DNA from: Ensifer sp. WSM1721
GTDB taxonomy: Bacteria; Pseudomonadota; Alphaproteobacteria; Rhizobiales; Rhizobiaceae
Direction: 5' to 3'
NCBI RefSeq assembly: GCF_000513895.2
Contig: NZ_CP165784.1
Coordinates: forward strand, 496,001 to 560,000
DNA length: 64,000 nucleotides
In this document: one piece after another, positions 17,124 to 26,242 of the stretch
Layout: each line of letters opens with the position of its first letter
Position numbering within the stretch: the stretch's first letter is position 1
The notes under the pieces: model-generated
The model's database searches: none
The model's input: only the letters and a program-made list of their open reading frames with translations
What the model was told of the DNA's origin: nothing
Position numbers and translations under genes: made by a program

Positions 17124-18356
17124 ATGCGCGTGGAAAACGATAATTGCGGTGTGATCGGTGTGTCGGTCGCTCCCACGCAACTTGAGAATCTGTCTTCTGC
17201 GATTCTGCAGCAGGGGGGGATGGCGCGAGTGTCGCTGCCAGGCGATGTGGTGACCTGGGCGGCAGGCGGTCACCAGACGCTCAGGCGGTTGCTTTCCGAC
17301 CAGCGTTTCAACAGGGACTGGCGACAGTGGCGGGCGCTGCAGGACGGCGAGATTCCCGAGGATCATCCGCTGATCGGGATGTGCAAAGTGGACAACATGG
17401 TCACGGCGCATGGCGCCGATCACCGGCGCTTGCGCGGCCTGCTATCCGGGAGCTTCGCGCCCAGTCGTATCGCCTTGCTGGCGCCACGGATCGAACAATG
17501 CGTCGATCGACTCCTGGCCGAGATGGCGCAGCGCGGCGGCAGTGCCGATCTGATGTACGAGTTCGCCGTTCCGCTGCCCACCAACGTGATCGCCGAACTG
17601 TTCGGTTTGCCGGACGAACAGCGCGAGGAGATCGTCGCGCTCACCTACAGCCTGGCCAACACCTCCGCCACAGCCGCAGAGGTGCGACAGACGCGGCAGC
17701 GCATCCCGGAGTTCTTCCGTCGCCTGATCGCGCTCAAGCGGGGCCAGCTCGGCGACGATCTGGCTTCGGCTCTGATCGTCGCGCGCGACAACGGCGAGCT
17801 CGTTTCCGACAGCGAGCTCATCGACATGCTGTTCATGGTGCTCTCTGCGGGCTTCGTGACCACCACCGGCGTCATCGGCAATGGCGCGCTGGCATTGCTG
17901 ACGCATCCGCAGCAACTGCACCTGGTGCGCAGCGGCCAAGTTCCGTGGTCACAGGCGATCGAGGAGATCCTGCGCTGGGGCAGCGCAGTGGCCAATCTGC
18001 CGTTCCGCTATGCCAACCAGGACGTGGAGATCGACGGATGCATGGTCCGCCGCGGCGACGCCGTCCTGATGGCGTTCCATGCGGCGAACCGCGACGAAAA
18101 GGCCTTCGGTCCCGGCGCGGACAGGTTCGATGTCACCCGGCGGCACAACCCGCACCTGTCGTTCGGCGAGGGGCCGCATTTGTGCCTGGGCGCTGCGCTG
18201 GCGCGCCTGGAATTGAGCTGCGCCTTCCCGGCGCTGTTCGGGCGGCTGGAGGATCTGGCGCTGACCATCCCGGCGGAGGACGTCGTCTACATGCCGTCTT
18301 ACGTCATTCGCTGCCCGCAGCGCCTGCCGGTCACCTTCCGCCCTTCCATCGCTTAG
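17124..18356 (+). CDS. Cytochrome P450 monooxygenase
   Basis: 410 residues, full length, soluble bacterial type. It shows the I-helix SAGFVTTTG with the oxygen-activating Thr pair, the ExxR motif in AIEEILRWG, and the haem loop FGEGPHLCLGAALARLE with the cysteine ligand. The start has AAGGAG about eight bases upstream. Composition is very GC-rich compared with its IS-laden surroundings, which suggests separate acquisition. Redox partners are not adjacent. In rhizobia, lone P450 genes have been linked to the gibberellin pathway (CYP115 next to CYP112), but I could not confirm that assignment from sequence memory, so the substrate is open. Confidence 0.88.
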   Translation: MRVENDNCGVIGVSVAPTQLENLSSAILQQGGMARVSLPGDVVTWAAGGHQTLRRLLSDQRFNRDWRQWRALQDGEIPEDHPLIGMCKVDNMVTAHGADHRRLRGLLSGSFAPSRIALLAPRIEQCVDRLLAEMAQRGGSADLMYEFAVPLPTNVIAELFGLPDEQREEIVALTYSLANTSATAAEVRQTRQRIPEFFRRLIALKRGQLGDDLASALIVARDNGELVSDSELIDMLFMVLSAGFVTTTGVIGNGALALLTHPQQLHLVRSGQVPWSQAIEEILRWGSAVANLPFRYANQDVEIDGCMVRRGDAVLMAFHAANRDEKAFGPGADRFDVTRRHNPHLSFGEGPHLCLGAALARLELSCAFPALFGRLEDLALTIPAEDVVYMPSYVIRCPQRLPVTFRPSIA

Positions 18357-18420
18357 AGAGTGCGGAATTCACCCCGGATTCGCTGGTGCTCGGTTCGCCG
18401 GGGTGACTGGTCTCGCACAA

Positions 18421-18575
18421 GGGGGGCGAGGACGGCCGGTTACGCACGTTCGTGGCGCCGACCTTCAGCAACCGCAGGATGAAGCTGCTCGCGCAGCAGG
18501 TCGAGGCGATCGCCGCGCAGTTGTTCGAGACGCTGGCGGCCCCGTCGCCCGTGAACTATCCGTACATCGCTGATA
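18421..18575 (+). pseudogene. Fragment of a second cytochrome P450
   Basis: About 50 codons read GRLRTFVAPTFSNRRMKLL, then EAIAAQLFETLAAPSP, matching the C-helix and D-helix region of a soluble P450 (the equivalent segment in the intact neighbour is DHRRLRGLLSGSFAPSRIAL). It lacks both ends and stops at an IS-like junction near 18575. A tandem P450 pair was therefore present before the rearrangement. GC content is as high as in the intact gene. Confidence 0.65.
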
Positions 18576-18639
18576 GTCTTCAATCATTCCAGTTTTCCTG
18601 AGCTGCAGTGTTGCAAGAAAGGTACTCGCTGCGGGCGCT

Positions 18640-18760
18640 TTTCTTGCAATTTGATTCTGCGGTTTGCTCCCTCGGCAAAACCGCTCGTCGATGACGGGCT
18701 GGCGGGGCCGCATGGGCGAGGAGCGGCTGAGCGCGCTGTTGCAGGAAAGTCAGTGGATCG
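18640..18760 (+). mobile_element. IS5-type transposase fragment
   Basis: A short frame reads RSSMTGWRGRMGEERLSALL, which matches the N-terminal region of IS5-superfamily transposases (pattern SSMTRWRxRxGEE). It ends where the EndoU-LTD-like fragment begins at 18761. It is too short to assign to a named IS. Confidence 0.5.
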
Positions 18761-19078
18761 GTCAAGATCGTCGCTGCGCTGGTCAACCCGATGGGGCATG
18801 ACGATGGCAAGGAAACGGTGACCCTCGTCAACACCGGGATCGACGCGGTCTCGCTCGACGGCTGGTTCCTTGTCGACAAGATGCGCAACCGCTTTGGCAT
18901 CAAGGATGTGACGCTCGCGCCCGGCATGGCGACAACCATCTTGCTGCCGCGCCATTCCGTCCAACTGTCCAACAAGGGCGGCGAAATCCGTCTCGTCGAC
19001 CGTGCTGGTTCAACGACCCATCTCGTCACCTACAGCAAGGCACAGGCCGAACGTCAGGGAGAAACGATCATCTTTTGA
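18761..19078 (+). pseudogene. 3' fragment of a second EndoU-lamin tail (LTD) gene
   Basis: Encodes 105 residues that align without gaps to the C-terminus of the 28332-29603 protein, with six amino-acid differences but about 36 synonymous codon differences by my count. The segment is the beta-rich lamin tail domain (DAVSLDGWFLVDKM, VQLSNKGGEIRLVDRAG). The EndoU part is missing; an IS fragment sits in its place. An internal ATG at 18791 could still start a 95-residue domain, but no ribosome site is evident. Confidence 0.8.
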
Positions 19079-19198
19079 CGAGGGCGGCGGGGCCTCGGCG
19101 CGGGCGCCGACAGAAATCGGATTTCGGCGTTGCCTGCTTGCCTGCCGACACACCGGCAACCGAACACCGCGCGATTGCGCGAGCAAAAGGGGTATCCA

Positions 19199-19985
19199 AT
19201 GAGGTTCGTGGTAGCAAATGGCGTGATGCGTGCACGCGCAATCGCGGGAACCTATGTCGTCGCCCTTGCCTGGGACTTCCAGCCCTGGCAGGAGGACAAG
19301 CGCGACGGACTGATGGGCTTCGCTGTCGAGCGGGCGGAGTTTAAAGGCGAGGAGATCGTCGAACGATACTGGATGCGGAGCATCAAGCGATTCCGTGACA
19401 AGGACCGGGGATTGGCTCCGGGCACGCCCGTCAGCACGGCCGATCATCCGATCCAATCCTTTCAGTGGGCGGACTACACGGCACATGCGGACCGCCGCTA
19501 TCGCTACCGAATCGTTCCGGTCTATGGCCCGGTGAAGAACCTCGCTCTTGATGAGGAGTCGGCCGTTGTTCTTGACGTTTCGACCGAGATCGAGTTCCTC
19601 TTGAAGCCCGATGCACCTAACGACGCCGCACGGCATGACGTCTACTTCAATCGCGGCGTCATCGGTTCGCAGGCCTTCGCCCGCCGCTTCGAGAATGCCG
19701 ATCCCAAGAACGCCAGCCCTAAGTCCGAGGAGATGGTGTGGCTCTCACGCGGATTATACGAGGCACTGCTCGCCTTCATCGGCCTTGCCGGGGACGAACG
19801 CTTCGCGTTGCGAGCGGCCCTCTATGAGTTCCACTACCAACCGGTCGCCAACGCTTTCGCCAAGGCGGTCGAGGCCGGCGCGGACGTCAAGATCGTCTAT
19901 GACGGCGAGAGCTCCTACAAGCACGACAACGAGAAAACAATTGCTAACGCGGGTCTGGGTACACTGCTTGCGCGAACCAGAGGTT
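19199..19985 (+). pseudogene. Phospholipase D-like gene, 3' truncated
   Basis: The start MRFVVANGVMRARAIAGTYV at 19199 has AAAAGGGG upstream. Residues 1-140 form a beta-sandwich-like, fibronectin III-type region with many Trp/Tyr. Then comes the start of a PLD domain: ALYEFHYQPVANAFAKAVEA and GADVKIVYDGESSYKHDNE. At about 19985 the sequence passes into the end of an opposite-strand gene, before any HxK(x)4D catalytic motif. It follows the EndoU-LTD fragment as if from the same operon, so an alternative version of the 27-36 kb hydrolase cluster once existed here. Confidence 0.7.
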
Positions 19986-19992
19986 CGGGGGA

Positions 19993-20868
19993 TCAGACCT
20001 GCGGCTTGATGTCTCCTTGCGGCATCGCGCCGCCGTTGAAGAAGTTTTTTGCCTTCGTGAAACGGTCGGTGGAGTTTTCATTCACTAGCCCCCGGAAGTT
20101 TTCGTGGTCGGGACCGCCTTTGCGGATTCGTCGAGCCTGAACCAGACTGGTAACCTCGGTATACTCGAAGCTCACGTTGACATATTGCGTCGATGAGCAC
20201 GAGGCTTTCAACTCAAGGAATTGCCCGAGGAATTCGATCTGCCGCAGAACGATTGCTGCGTAGTCGTAATATCCGCCTGCCTCATTATCGAGAAGGTAGC
20301 TCTGATAGGTGCATGTCAACGCCTTGTACCGTTGCGCCTTGCCACTGTTCCTGAAGGTAATGTCGCCCATCGCCGTGAGGAAGGTCTGGAAATCCGTCAG
20401 CAGCGATGCGCCGTCTGTGATGATTGCATTGGCAAGCAAGGAAAGAAAGGTGCCTGAGACAGAGGTGCCGATAAGTCGGTTTGTATAACTCTTCTGCTGT
20501 TGACCTCCGATCGAAACGTCGGGAATTCTGGCAACAACCTCTGTCCAGGTGTTGATGTCCAGTCTTTGTGAATCGATGATGGGATAGTGAGTATGCATAT
20601 AATCGTAAATAAGTCCTCCTATCGCTAGAAGGTTATCCTGGTTCTCATTCATAATGCCGCTGTAGGTCGCATCGTTCGCTCTCTGGCCAATGAAATGGAA
20701 TTGTACTGCTCCTTGATCGTTCGCGATCGTGTGTTCGCTGGGTGGCGCATCATTTGTCTGGGCTAAGTCCAGAGGCTGGCGGTAGAAAAACGCGCGCGCC
20801 GTCTGGTAGTTCTTGTCGGAATAGCTCTGTTCACGTTTGTGAATATCCACTGCAGATGTGTTCGACAT
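19993..20868 (-). CDS. Orphan 291-residue protein of unknown function
   Basis: A complete frame beginning MSNTSAVDIHKREQSYSDKN with AGGAGG-type sequence just upstream. It has no signal peptide and no long hydrophobic segment, but a moderately apolar stretch FLSLLANAIITDGASLL near residue 145. Two cysteines (186 and 224) lie in the C-terminal half. Composition is less GC-rich than the neighbours, with many Asn, Gln and Tyr codons, which suggests transfer. I do not recognise a family with confidence. A resemblance to Evf-type insect-gut virulence factors is only an impression. Confidence 0.65.
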   Translation of the reverse strand: MSNTSAVDIHKREQSYSDKNYQTARAFFYRQPLDLAQTNDAPPSEHTIANDQGAVQFHFIGQRANDATYSGIMNENQDNLLAIGGLIYDYMHTHYPIIDSQRLDINTWTEVVARIPDVSIGGQQQKSYTNRLIGTSVSGTFLSLLANAIITDGASLLTDFQTFLTAMGDITFRNSGKAQRYKALTCTYQSYLLDNEAGGYYDYAAIVLRQIEFLGQFLELKASCSSTQYVNVSFEYTEVTSLVQARRIRKGGPDHENFRGLVNENSTDRFTKAKNFFNGGAMPQGDIKPQV

Positions 20869-20995
20869 GCTTTCCTCCTGGAGAGCTCTGAACGTTGACG
20901 TAAACGCCGTGAGGTGGCCGGACTGCCTGTGAGTGCAGGTTAATTTTCGGGGATCCTTAGCTCGTATACCAGTTCGCTCCGATCTCCACCTTGCA

Positions 20996-21879
20996 TCAGG
21001 CAGGCTTTTCTCTGTGTACGACCATTTTGCGATAGCGTAGCGGCGACAAGGCCATGTCCCGCCTTGAATGCGGCTGAGAAGTTGTTGCTGTTCTCATATC
21101 TGCGACGTTGGTGACGCTTTCTTGCCCGCTTCGCAGCCGTCCCGCAGCCAAGGTCATCCGGTAGTGCCGTAACCAAGTCATGGAGGCGCAATGAAGGGAC
21201 ACCCCGACACGCTTCGCGAGCGTTGTCTTGTTCGTCCCGATCATGCGCAATTTGCTGCACGTGATGCCGATTGACCCGCTGCGCCACCAGATCGCAGAAC
21301 CTGCTCTATCGGCCGCCAAAGCAGGTAGTCGGAGTACCCATTGGAGAAACCCATTCTACGATCTCGGCTGTTTTCCGCAACTAAGGCCAGGTGCACTAGT
21401 TCGAAGGCGAATTTCGCTCGACCGTGCGTGTTTTGCGTCAGGTCGCGACAATCGCCGATCACGATTTGCGCGGGACGTCCTGGCCGCAACAAGAGGTGAT
21501 TGACAATATCGACCTGCGGCAAAGTGCTTGCCATTTGGGCTAACGATGTACCTGTGACCGGGTCCGGCCAAACATACGCGGCCAGAATGGATTGGTGCAC
21601 CTCGGGGCTACCTTGTGGACGTGGCCTCCCAATGGCGCGGGGCGCCGTACGGAAGTCGACGAGGGTGGAGTACGCTTGTGTGGATGGTTGAGCGTTTGAA
21701 CACACGTACGTTTGGTATATAGTCGAAAGTAGTCGCTTCAGTTTCTCACTCGAAATGGGCTGCCGTCGAGTTCGTTGTGTTGGATGGCCAAAGTCGGCGG
21801 CCTGCAGACGAGGGACGGAAAACGAACTGTCTCCGTTACATCCTGAAGACAGCCGGATTGCGGATCGCGTGACACTCAT
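20996..21879 (-). pseudogene. AraC-family regulator relic
   Basis: The C-terminal part contains a clear AraC double helix-turn-helix, split over frames: WLRHYRMTLAAGRLRSGQES, YENSNNFSAAFKAGHG and SPLRYRKMVVHREKPA. The N-terminal part (21879 down to about 21240) reads LPQVDIVNHLLLRPGRPAQ and GYSDYLLWRPIEQVLRSG. At least two frameshifts separate these pieces. The original gene would have been a standard one-component activator. It lies immediately downstream of a LysR gene on the same strand. Confidence 0.6.
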
Positions 21880-22820
21880 AGCCTTGACGCCTCGTTAATC
21901 GACTGCCCTCGCGCTTGTTGCTGGCTCTGCTCCGCAGCCGCAGCGGCGATCTCGTGGCGCAGCCAGCGATGGTCAGGGTCGCGATGGCAACGCTCGTGCC
22001 AGATGAGCGCAACCTCGTAGGGCGACAGATCCACAGGTGGATCGACAATCGCCAGCGGCAACAATGCGGCGACCTTGGTCGCGACTCGGCAGGGCACAAC
22101 CAGCACCAGGTCGGTCGCCATGATCGCCAACGCAGCCGTCAGGATATTGGAAACCAGCACTGGATCGCGATCCCGAACACCCAACTTGGCCAACTCGTCT
22201 TGCACCCGGTCGAAACCGTCTTTTGCATCTGAGGCAACGGCCGCGTGGCGCAGGGCAGTGAAGGTGTCGATTGTCCAATCCTGCGCCAGAACTGGGTGAT
22301 CGCTGCGTAGCAGGCAAGCAAAATGGTCGGGGTACAGTCTGCGCCGAAAGTAGCTCTGTGGAGCCGAACCGATCTGCCCAATAGCCAAATCGATCTCGCC
22401 TTGCTCGAGCCGTCGGACCGCGCCGGTTAGGTCTGAATCGGTCACTATGTCTAGATCAGATGCGCGCTCGTGCAGCAGCGGTAGGAGAGGCGGTAGCAAC
22501 ACGATTGCTTGATGATCAGGCATTGCGATTCTTACCGTTGATCGCGATTTTCCCTGGGCAACGCCGCAGTTCACCATCCCGCGGATCGAGTTCAACACCA
22601 TCGGCAGCATCTGGGCCAGGCATTCGGCGTGCGGCGTCGGAACCATGCCGCGCGAGCCGCGAACCAGAAGGTCGTCATTGAAAATGAGACGCAGCCTAGT
22701 CAGAGCTCGGCTTACCGACGGTTGACTCAGGTCCAAGTGCCGGGCCGCATGGGTCACATTGCGGTGCTCCAGCAGCGCTTCCAGAACCAACAGCATTCTC
22801 ACGTCAATCGATGCCAGCAT
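21876..22820 (-). CDS. LysR-type transcriptional regulator
   Basis: From the likely start MLASIDVRMLLVLEALLEHR (22820) it carries the LysR winged helix: NVTHAARHLDLSQPSVSRALTRLR and LLVRGSRGMVPTP. A periplasmic-binding-protein-like effector domain follows to the stop. The open frame reaches 22913, but the extra residues are not typical. It appears full length (about 314 residues). It is not NodD, whose N-terminus and effector domain differ. The target and ligand are unknown; its divergent neighbour region holds no obvious gene. Confidence 0.82.
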   Translation of the reverse strand: MLASIDVRMLLVLEALLEHRNVTHAARHLDLSQPSVSRALTRLRLIFNDDLLVRGSRGMVPTPHAECLAQMLPMVLNSIRGMVNCGVAQGKSRSTVRIAMPDHQAIVLLPPLLPLLHERASDLDIVTDSDLTGAVRRLEQGEIDLAIGQIGSAPQSYFRRRLYPDHFACLLRSDHPVLAQDWTIDTFTALRHAAVASDAKDGFDRVQDELAKLGVRDRDPVLVSNILTAALAIMATDLVLVVPCRVATKVAALLPLAIVDPPVDLSPYEVALIWHERCHRDPDHRWLRHEIAAAAAEQSQQQARGQSINEASRL

Positions 22821-22913
22821 TTGCTCGTGCCGCGCGTCGCGAAGACCCTCAACGATCTGTTGGGTCCCCTCCCATCCCCTTGAAGTGTTGCCATTACAAG
22901 CGAGCTCATGCAC

Positions 22914-23377
22914 GGGCCTCTCCTCATATCTTCGTATTCAGTGTGCTCAGGCTTGCGTCTTCGCTTGATTAGGCCGAGCCTGCAGAGCACATCCGCGATT
23001 TCACAAGCTGGATCGACATCACCCAATCCGCCAGCGTCGATAGCTAAGCTATGATTAGTCGAATGCTCGACGCCTGTCGGACCTCGCGACGAGCGCCTTC
23101 CTGCGGTTTCTGTGGGCCGGTCACGCTCGACAGTGATGGAGGCGATCCCATCCCGCCGCTGCGGGTCGGCACATTGCAGAGTGCATAGCGGGATCGCCTT
23201 ACCAGTTTGATGGTCTGGCGCAACCGTGAGTTCTCCGCCACGGGGTCGGCGCCATCGACTTAACCCGCGCCGGGCAGTGGCGAAACCGGTCTGTCTTCAC
23301 CCATTGTGGTCTAACACAACACATTTCGCCACCGCTCCGAGAAATGCTGCCTGACTTTCCTGGCCGCGGTCAACTTG
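22914..23377. other. Non-coding stretch, nothing recognised
   Basis: Between the LysR gene and otsA. Short frames on the minus strand (for example 23044-23241) show no family features. It may contain IS debris and the LysR promoter region, but no palindrome or box was clear. Confidence 0.4.
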
Positions 23378-24787
23378 CTACTGGCGAGGCCGGTCCAATG
23401 ACCCCATCGAACCTCGGGGCGGTTCCAGGCTTGAGAGAAAGTCGCCGCACCAGCGATAGACATCGTACTCGCGAAGCCTCTCCATCATCGGTGTCCATCG
23501 CCTAATCCGCTCATCTCGCGGCATATCCAGGGACATCTCTATGGCGCTCGCCATGTCCTCCCCGTCATAGGGATTGACGAGGATCGCCTCGCCCAACTCA
23601 CTGGCGGCACCGGCAAAGCGAGAGAGCACGAGAACGCCCGGGTCACGCGGGTCCTGCGCAGCGACATATTCCTTCGCCACCAGGTTCATGCCGTCGCGAA
23701 ATGGCGTCACAAGGCCGACGCGTGCCCTGCGGTAGAGGCGGGCCAGTTCCGTTTGGCCGAGCGACTGATTGATGTAGTGCACAGGCACCCAACCGACTGT
23801 TCCGAGCTCCCCATCCACGCGCCCCACTAGCTCGGCGACGTCCTTTTGCATCGCCTGATATGCGGGTATTTCGTCGCGGGATTTCGGGGTGATCTGCAGC
23901 AGCACAGTCTTGCGTCTGCGATGCTTGTTGCTCCGTAGGAAGCGGTTAAAGGCGACGATGCGCTGGTCGATGCCCTTCGAATAGTCGAGACGGTCGACGC
24001 CGATGGCGACGTCAAAACCGGCAAGCCTGTCAAAGCTCTCCTGCAGATCGTCATCGCGCTCTGCATCGCGCTCTGCGAGGCTCGCGAACTCGGCCGTGTC
24101 GATGCTGATTGGAAAGACATCACAGCGAAACTCCTTTCCATAGACTCGGCACTCATCTCCGTTGAGATCCCCCATTTCCTGGCGGCGCAGGCATTCGGCG
24201 AAGTTGTTGCGATCATTCTCGGTATGAAAGCCGACGAGGTCATAACACGAAAGCCCCCGCAGCAGAGTATGATAGTGCGGCAGGGTGAAGAGGATGTCCG
24301 CCGGCGGCCACGGAGTGTGCAGGAAAAAGCCGATTCGGTTTTTGCAGCCACGCTGTTGCAGTTTCTCAGCAAGCGGGATCAGGTGATAGTCGTGCACCCA
24401 TATGACGTCATCCTTCCTGAGGACCTGTTCCAACTGATCTGCGAACATTTCATTGACGCGGTAGTATGCGGTCTTTCGCGCCTCGGAATATTCAGCGAGG
24501 TCGGCACGGTTGTGGAAGATGGGCCAAAGAACCTGATTGGCGAAGCCGTAGTAATAATCTTCCAGATCCTTCTGCGAAAGATCGGTAAGGGCGTAAGTGA
24601 TGCCGCCGACTTTCTTTTCCGTCAACGCTGACGGTTCTTCCTCGGCTTTTACTTTACCCGACCACCCCATCCAGAGACCGTTCTTTCGTCGGAGCGCGGC
24701 GTTCAGCGCAACGGCCATTCCCCCTGCCGACTTCGAGCCGGGGAGCGTAACCCTGTTCGAGACAACAACCAGTCTACTCATTTCCAC
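23378..24787 (-). CDS. otsA: Trehalose-6-phosphate synthase OtsA
   Basis: 469 residues, normal for the family (glycosyltransferase 20). It starts [11 protein letters not shown], then [48 protein letters not shown] and [14 protein letters not shown]; the donor-site region is [18 protein letters not shown]. It joins UDP-glucose and glucose-6-phosphate to trehalose-6-phosphate. Symbiotic plasmids often carry an otsA copy, and trehalose supports osmotic and desiccation tolerance and nodulation competitiveness. No otsB phosphatase gene is adjacent. A vir box lies about 220 bases upstream in the divergent region. Confidence 0.95.
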   Translation of the reverse strand: MEMSRLVVVSNRVTLPGSKSAGGMAVALNAALRRKNGLWMGWSGKVKAEEEPSALTEKKVGGITYALTDLSQKDLEDYYYGFANQVLWPIFHNRADLAEYSEARKTAYYRVNEMFADQLEQVLRKDDVIWVHDYHLIPLAEKLQQRGCKNRIGFFLHTPWPPADILFTLPHYHTLLRGLSCYDLVGFHTENDRNNFAECLRRQEMGDLNGDECRVYGKEFRCDVFPISIDTAEFASLAERDAERDDDLQESFDRLAGFDVAIGVDRLDYSKGIDQRIVAFNRFLRSNKHRRRKTVLLQITPKSRDEIPAYQAMQKDVAELVGRVDGELGTVGWVPVHYINQSLGQTELARLYRRARVGLVTPFRDGMNLVAKEYVAAQDPRDPGVLVLSRFAGAASELGEAILVNPYDGEDMASAIEMSLDMPRDERIRRWTPMMERLREYDVYRWCGDFLSSLEPPRGSMGSLDRPRQ

Positions 24788-25380
24788 CTCCTATCGGATA
24801 CGCCCCGGCAGTCCGCGAACACGCCCTGCAGTTGCTTTAAGGTTGCTTTCCAGTCGAGCTTATTAAATATAACAGCAGGTTTTTCGCTGACGCAAAGCTC
24901 ACATTGACGTTCTCACGCACATTTCTGTTGCACAATCAAGCATCTATACTGTTATCGACGTCAGCAATTCTCCATCACCACGAGCCAATGTCAACGATTT
25001 CGAGGTTTCAATTGAAATAAACTGAAACGGAATTGTGCGCTGAGGGGAAAAGGCAATCCAAGAGACGCACACTCACCAACGACAATGCTAAAAAGACTCG
25101 TGGGCCGGAGATCCCAGGAGGATGCACCGACTTCCCGCAACGTAGCCTAACCGCGCCGGCCTGCCGCGCGTTCGATTGATCGCTTCCCAGGTCTCGGCCC
25201 GGTTCCGCTGATCGTTTTGTGCAAGACCGATTTTCTCGGGCTCCAGCCCCATGGCTAACGTGCGGAACGAGGTGGAAACTGCCGGATGTAAGATCGCTCC
25301 TGGTAACTCAACTGGCGGGGGCGCAGCGCAGCACTGCCTCAGCCGGTAGGGCTCTCGCAGCCGGTTTGCTTGACCGCGTG
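24788..25380. other. Intergenic stretch upstream of otsA, only a vir box recognised
   Basis: AT-rich around 24850-25030, as in promoter regions, and holding the vir box at 25007-25018. Minus-strand frames from 25088 to 25426 show no family features. An effector or T4SS gene that once followed the vir box may have been removed by the IS insertions to the right. Confidence 0.4.
25007..25018. promoter_or_regulatory. Perfect vir box (VirG binding site)
   Basis: TTCAATTGAAAT matches the published 12-base vir box TNCAATTGAAAY at every defined position and sits in the palindrome TTTCAATTGAAA (25006-25017). A virG-type gene begins 1.2 kb downstream. In rhizobia with VirB/D4 systems such boxes precede virB, virD4 and effector genes. 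No such gene remains next to this box; otsA (minus strand) and IS debris flank it. Confidence 0.55.
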
Positions 25381-25566
25381 CTAGCGCAGGACCCGTGTCA
25401 CCAGCTCGCGATGCTCGTCCAGCCACTGCGACATCTCCTGCAGTTCACGACTGATCTCGTGTTCGGCGAAAAGATCAAATATGCTGAATTCGACGGTGAG
25501 TTCTGGCGCGTTTTCGGCTCCGCCGGTTGCGGAAACCACCGGGCTTTGCTTGCGCCGTATCGACAT
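25381..25566 (-). mobile_element. Transposase 5' fragment, possibly ISNCY/IS1182 type
   Basis: A 61-residue frame reads FSIFDLFAEHEISRELQEMS and WLDEHRELVTRVLR, the kind of N-terminus seen in large DDE transposases of the ISNCY/IS1182 groups. The rest is absent. The assignment rests on one short motif. Confidence 0.35.
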
Positions 25567-25596
25567 TAGCCCAATAGTGGCAAAAGTTTGGCGCGG

Positions 25597-26018
25597 TTAG
25601 ACAGAGCTAGGCTCCAGATTGCAATTGCATGTATCGGTTGCGACGATTTGGATGGCGGCGTCTGGTCGGCTTCCTTGGTAATGAAGGCAATGGCGCCGCG
25701 TCCGGTCAGATTTTCGTGCAGGGCCATCGGTGTCGTAATCGGCGTCGCCGAAGAAATAGTCGAGCGGCTGGTGCTGGATCAACGGTAAGGCAGCGCGGAC
25801 ATCGCCACGGCGCGATGGCTCTTCGCGGTCGCACTGTCGATCATCTCGTCGCCCGGCTTGGCCGCGGCCAGAGCCGAAATTGCTCCGCCAAGGCCGCGTC
25901 CGGCCCAGCAGTGAAAGCAATTGTAAATCGCCGTTGGCAGCCGACGCGCAACCAGCGGTTCCATTACGGACCATTGCTGATCACTCAGCCAGAATGCGCT
26001 TCCCTGCTTCAGCTCCAT
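25597..26018 (-). mobile_element. IS5-family (IS427-type) transposase relic
   Basis: The first frame from 26018 reads FWLSDQQWSVMEPLVARRLP, the start of IS427-type OrfA, then jumps to DEMIDSATAKSHRAVAMSAL (DDE-domain first Asp region). The adjacent frame ends with DYFFGDADYDTDGPARKSD. The middle is deleted, and frameshifts separate the parts. Confidence 0.6.
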
Positions 26019-26242
26019 TCTGAGGCAAGTGAATCACGGAAATGAACGCTATCAAGATTGAGTTTGGACCCTAGTGGCCTTGGAGAGCTGCGTTCCTGGT
26101 TCCAAGCCAGCGCGCCAAGAATAGCCACTATTTTGTCTGCGCTATACTGCTATACACCTGATGGTGATTGTCCCATCTGCTGACCGTCCCCATATTGGCT
26201 GCCGTGGCCCAGCAAGCCTTTAGCGAGTCAGCAGGTGTGAAT

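Noticed and set aside
17124..18356. Assigning the P450 as CYP115
   Set aside because: Gene context is suggestive, but I could not recall enough CYP115 sequence to support the name.
17327..18406. A 359-residue open frame inside the P450 gene
   Set aside because: It is in another frame of a GC-rich gene, and its Arg/Ala-rich translation has no domain.
21876..22820. LysR gene as nodD or syrM
   Set aside because: The N-terminal helix-turn-helix and effector domain do not follow NodD, and no nod box was found nearby.
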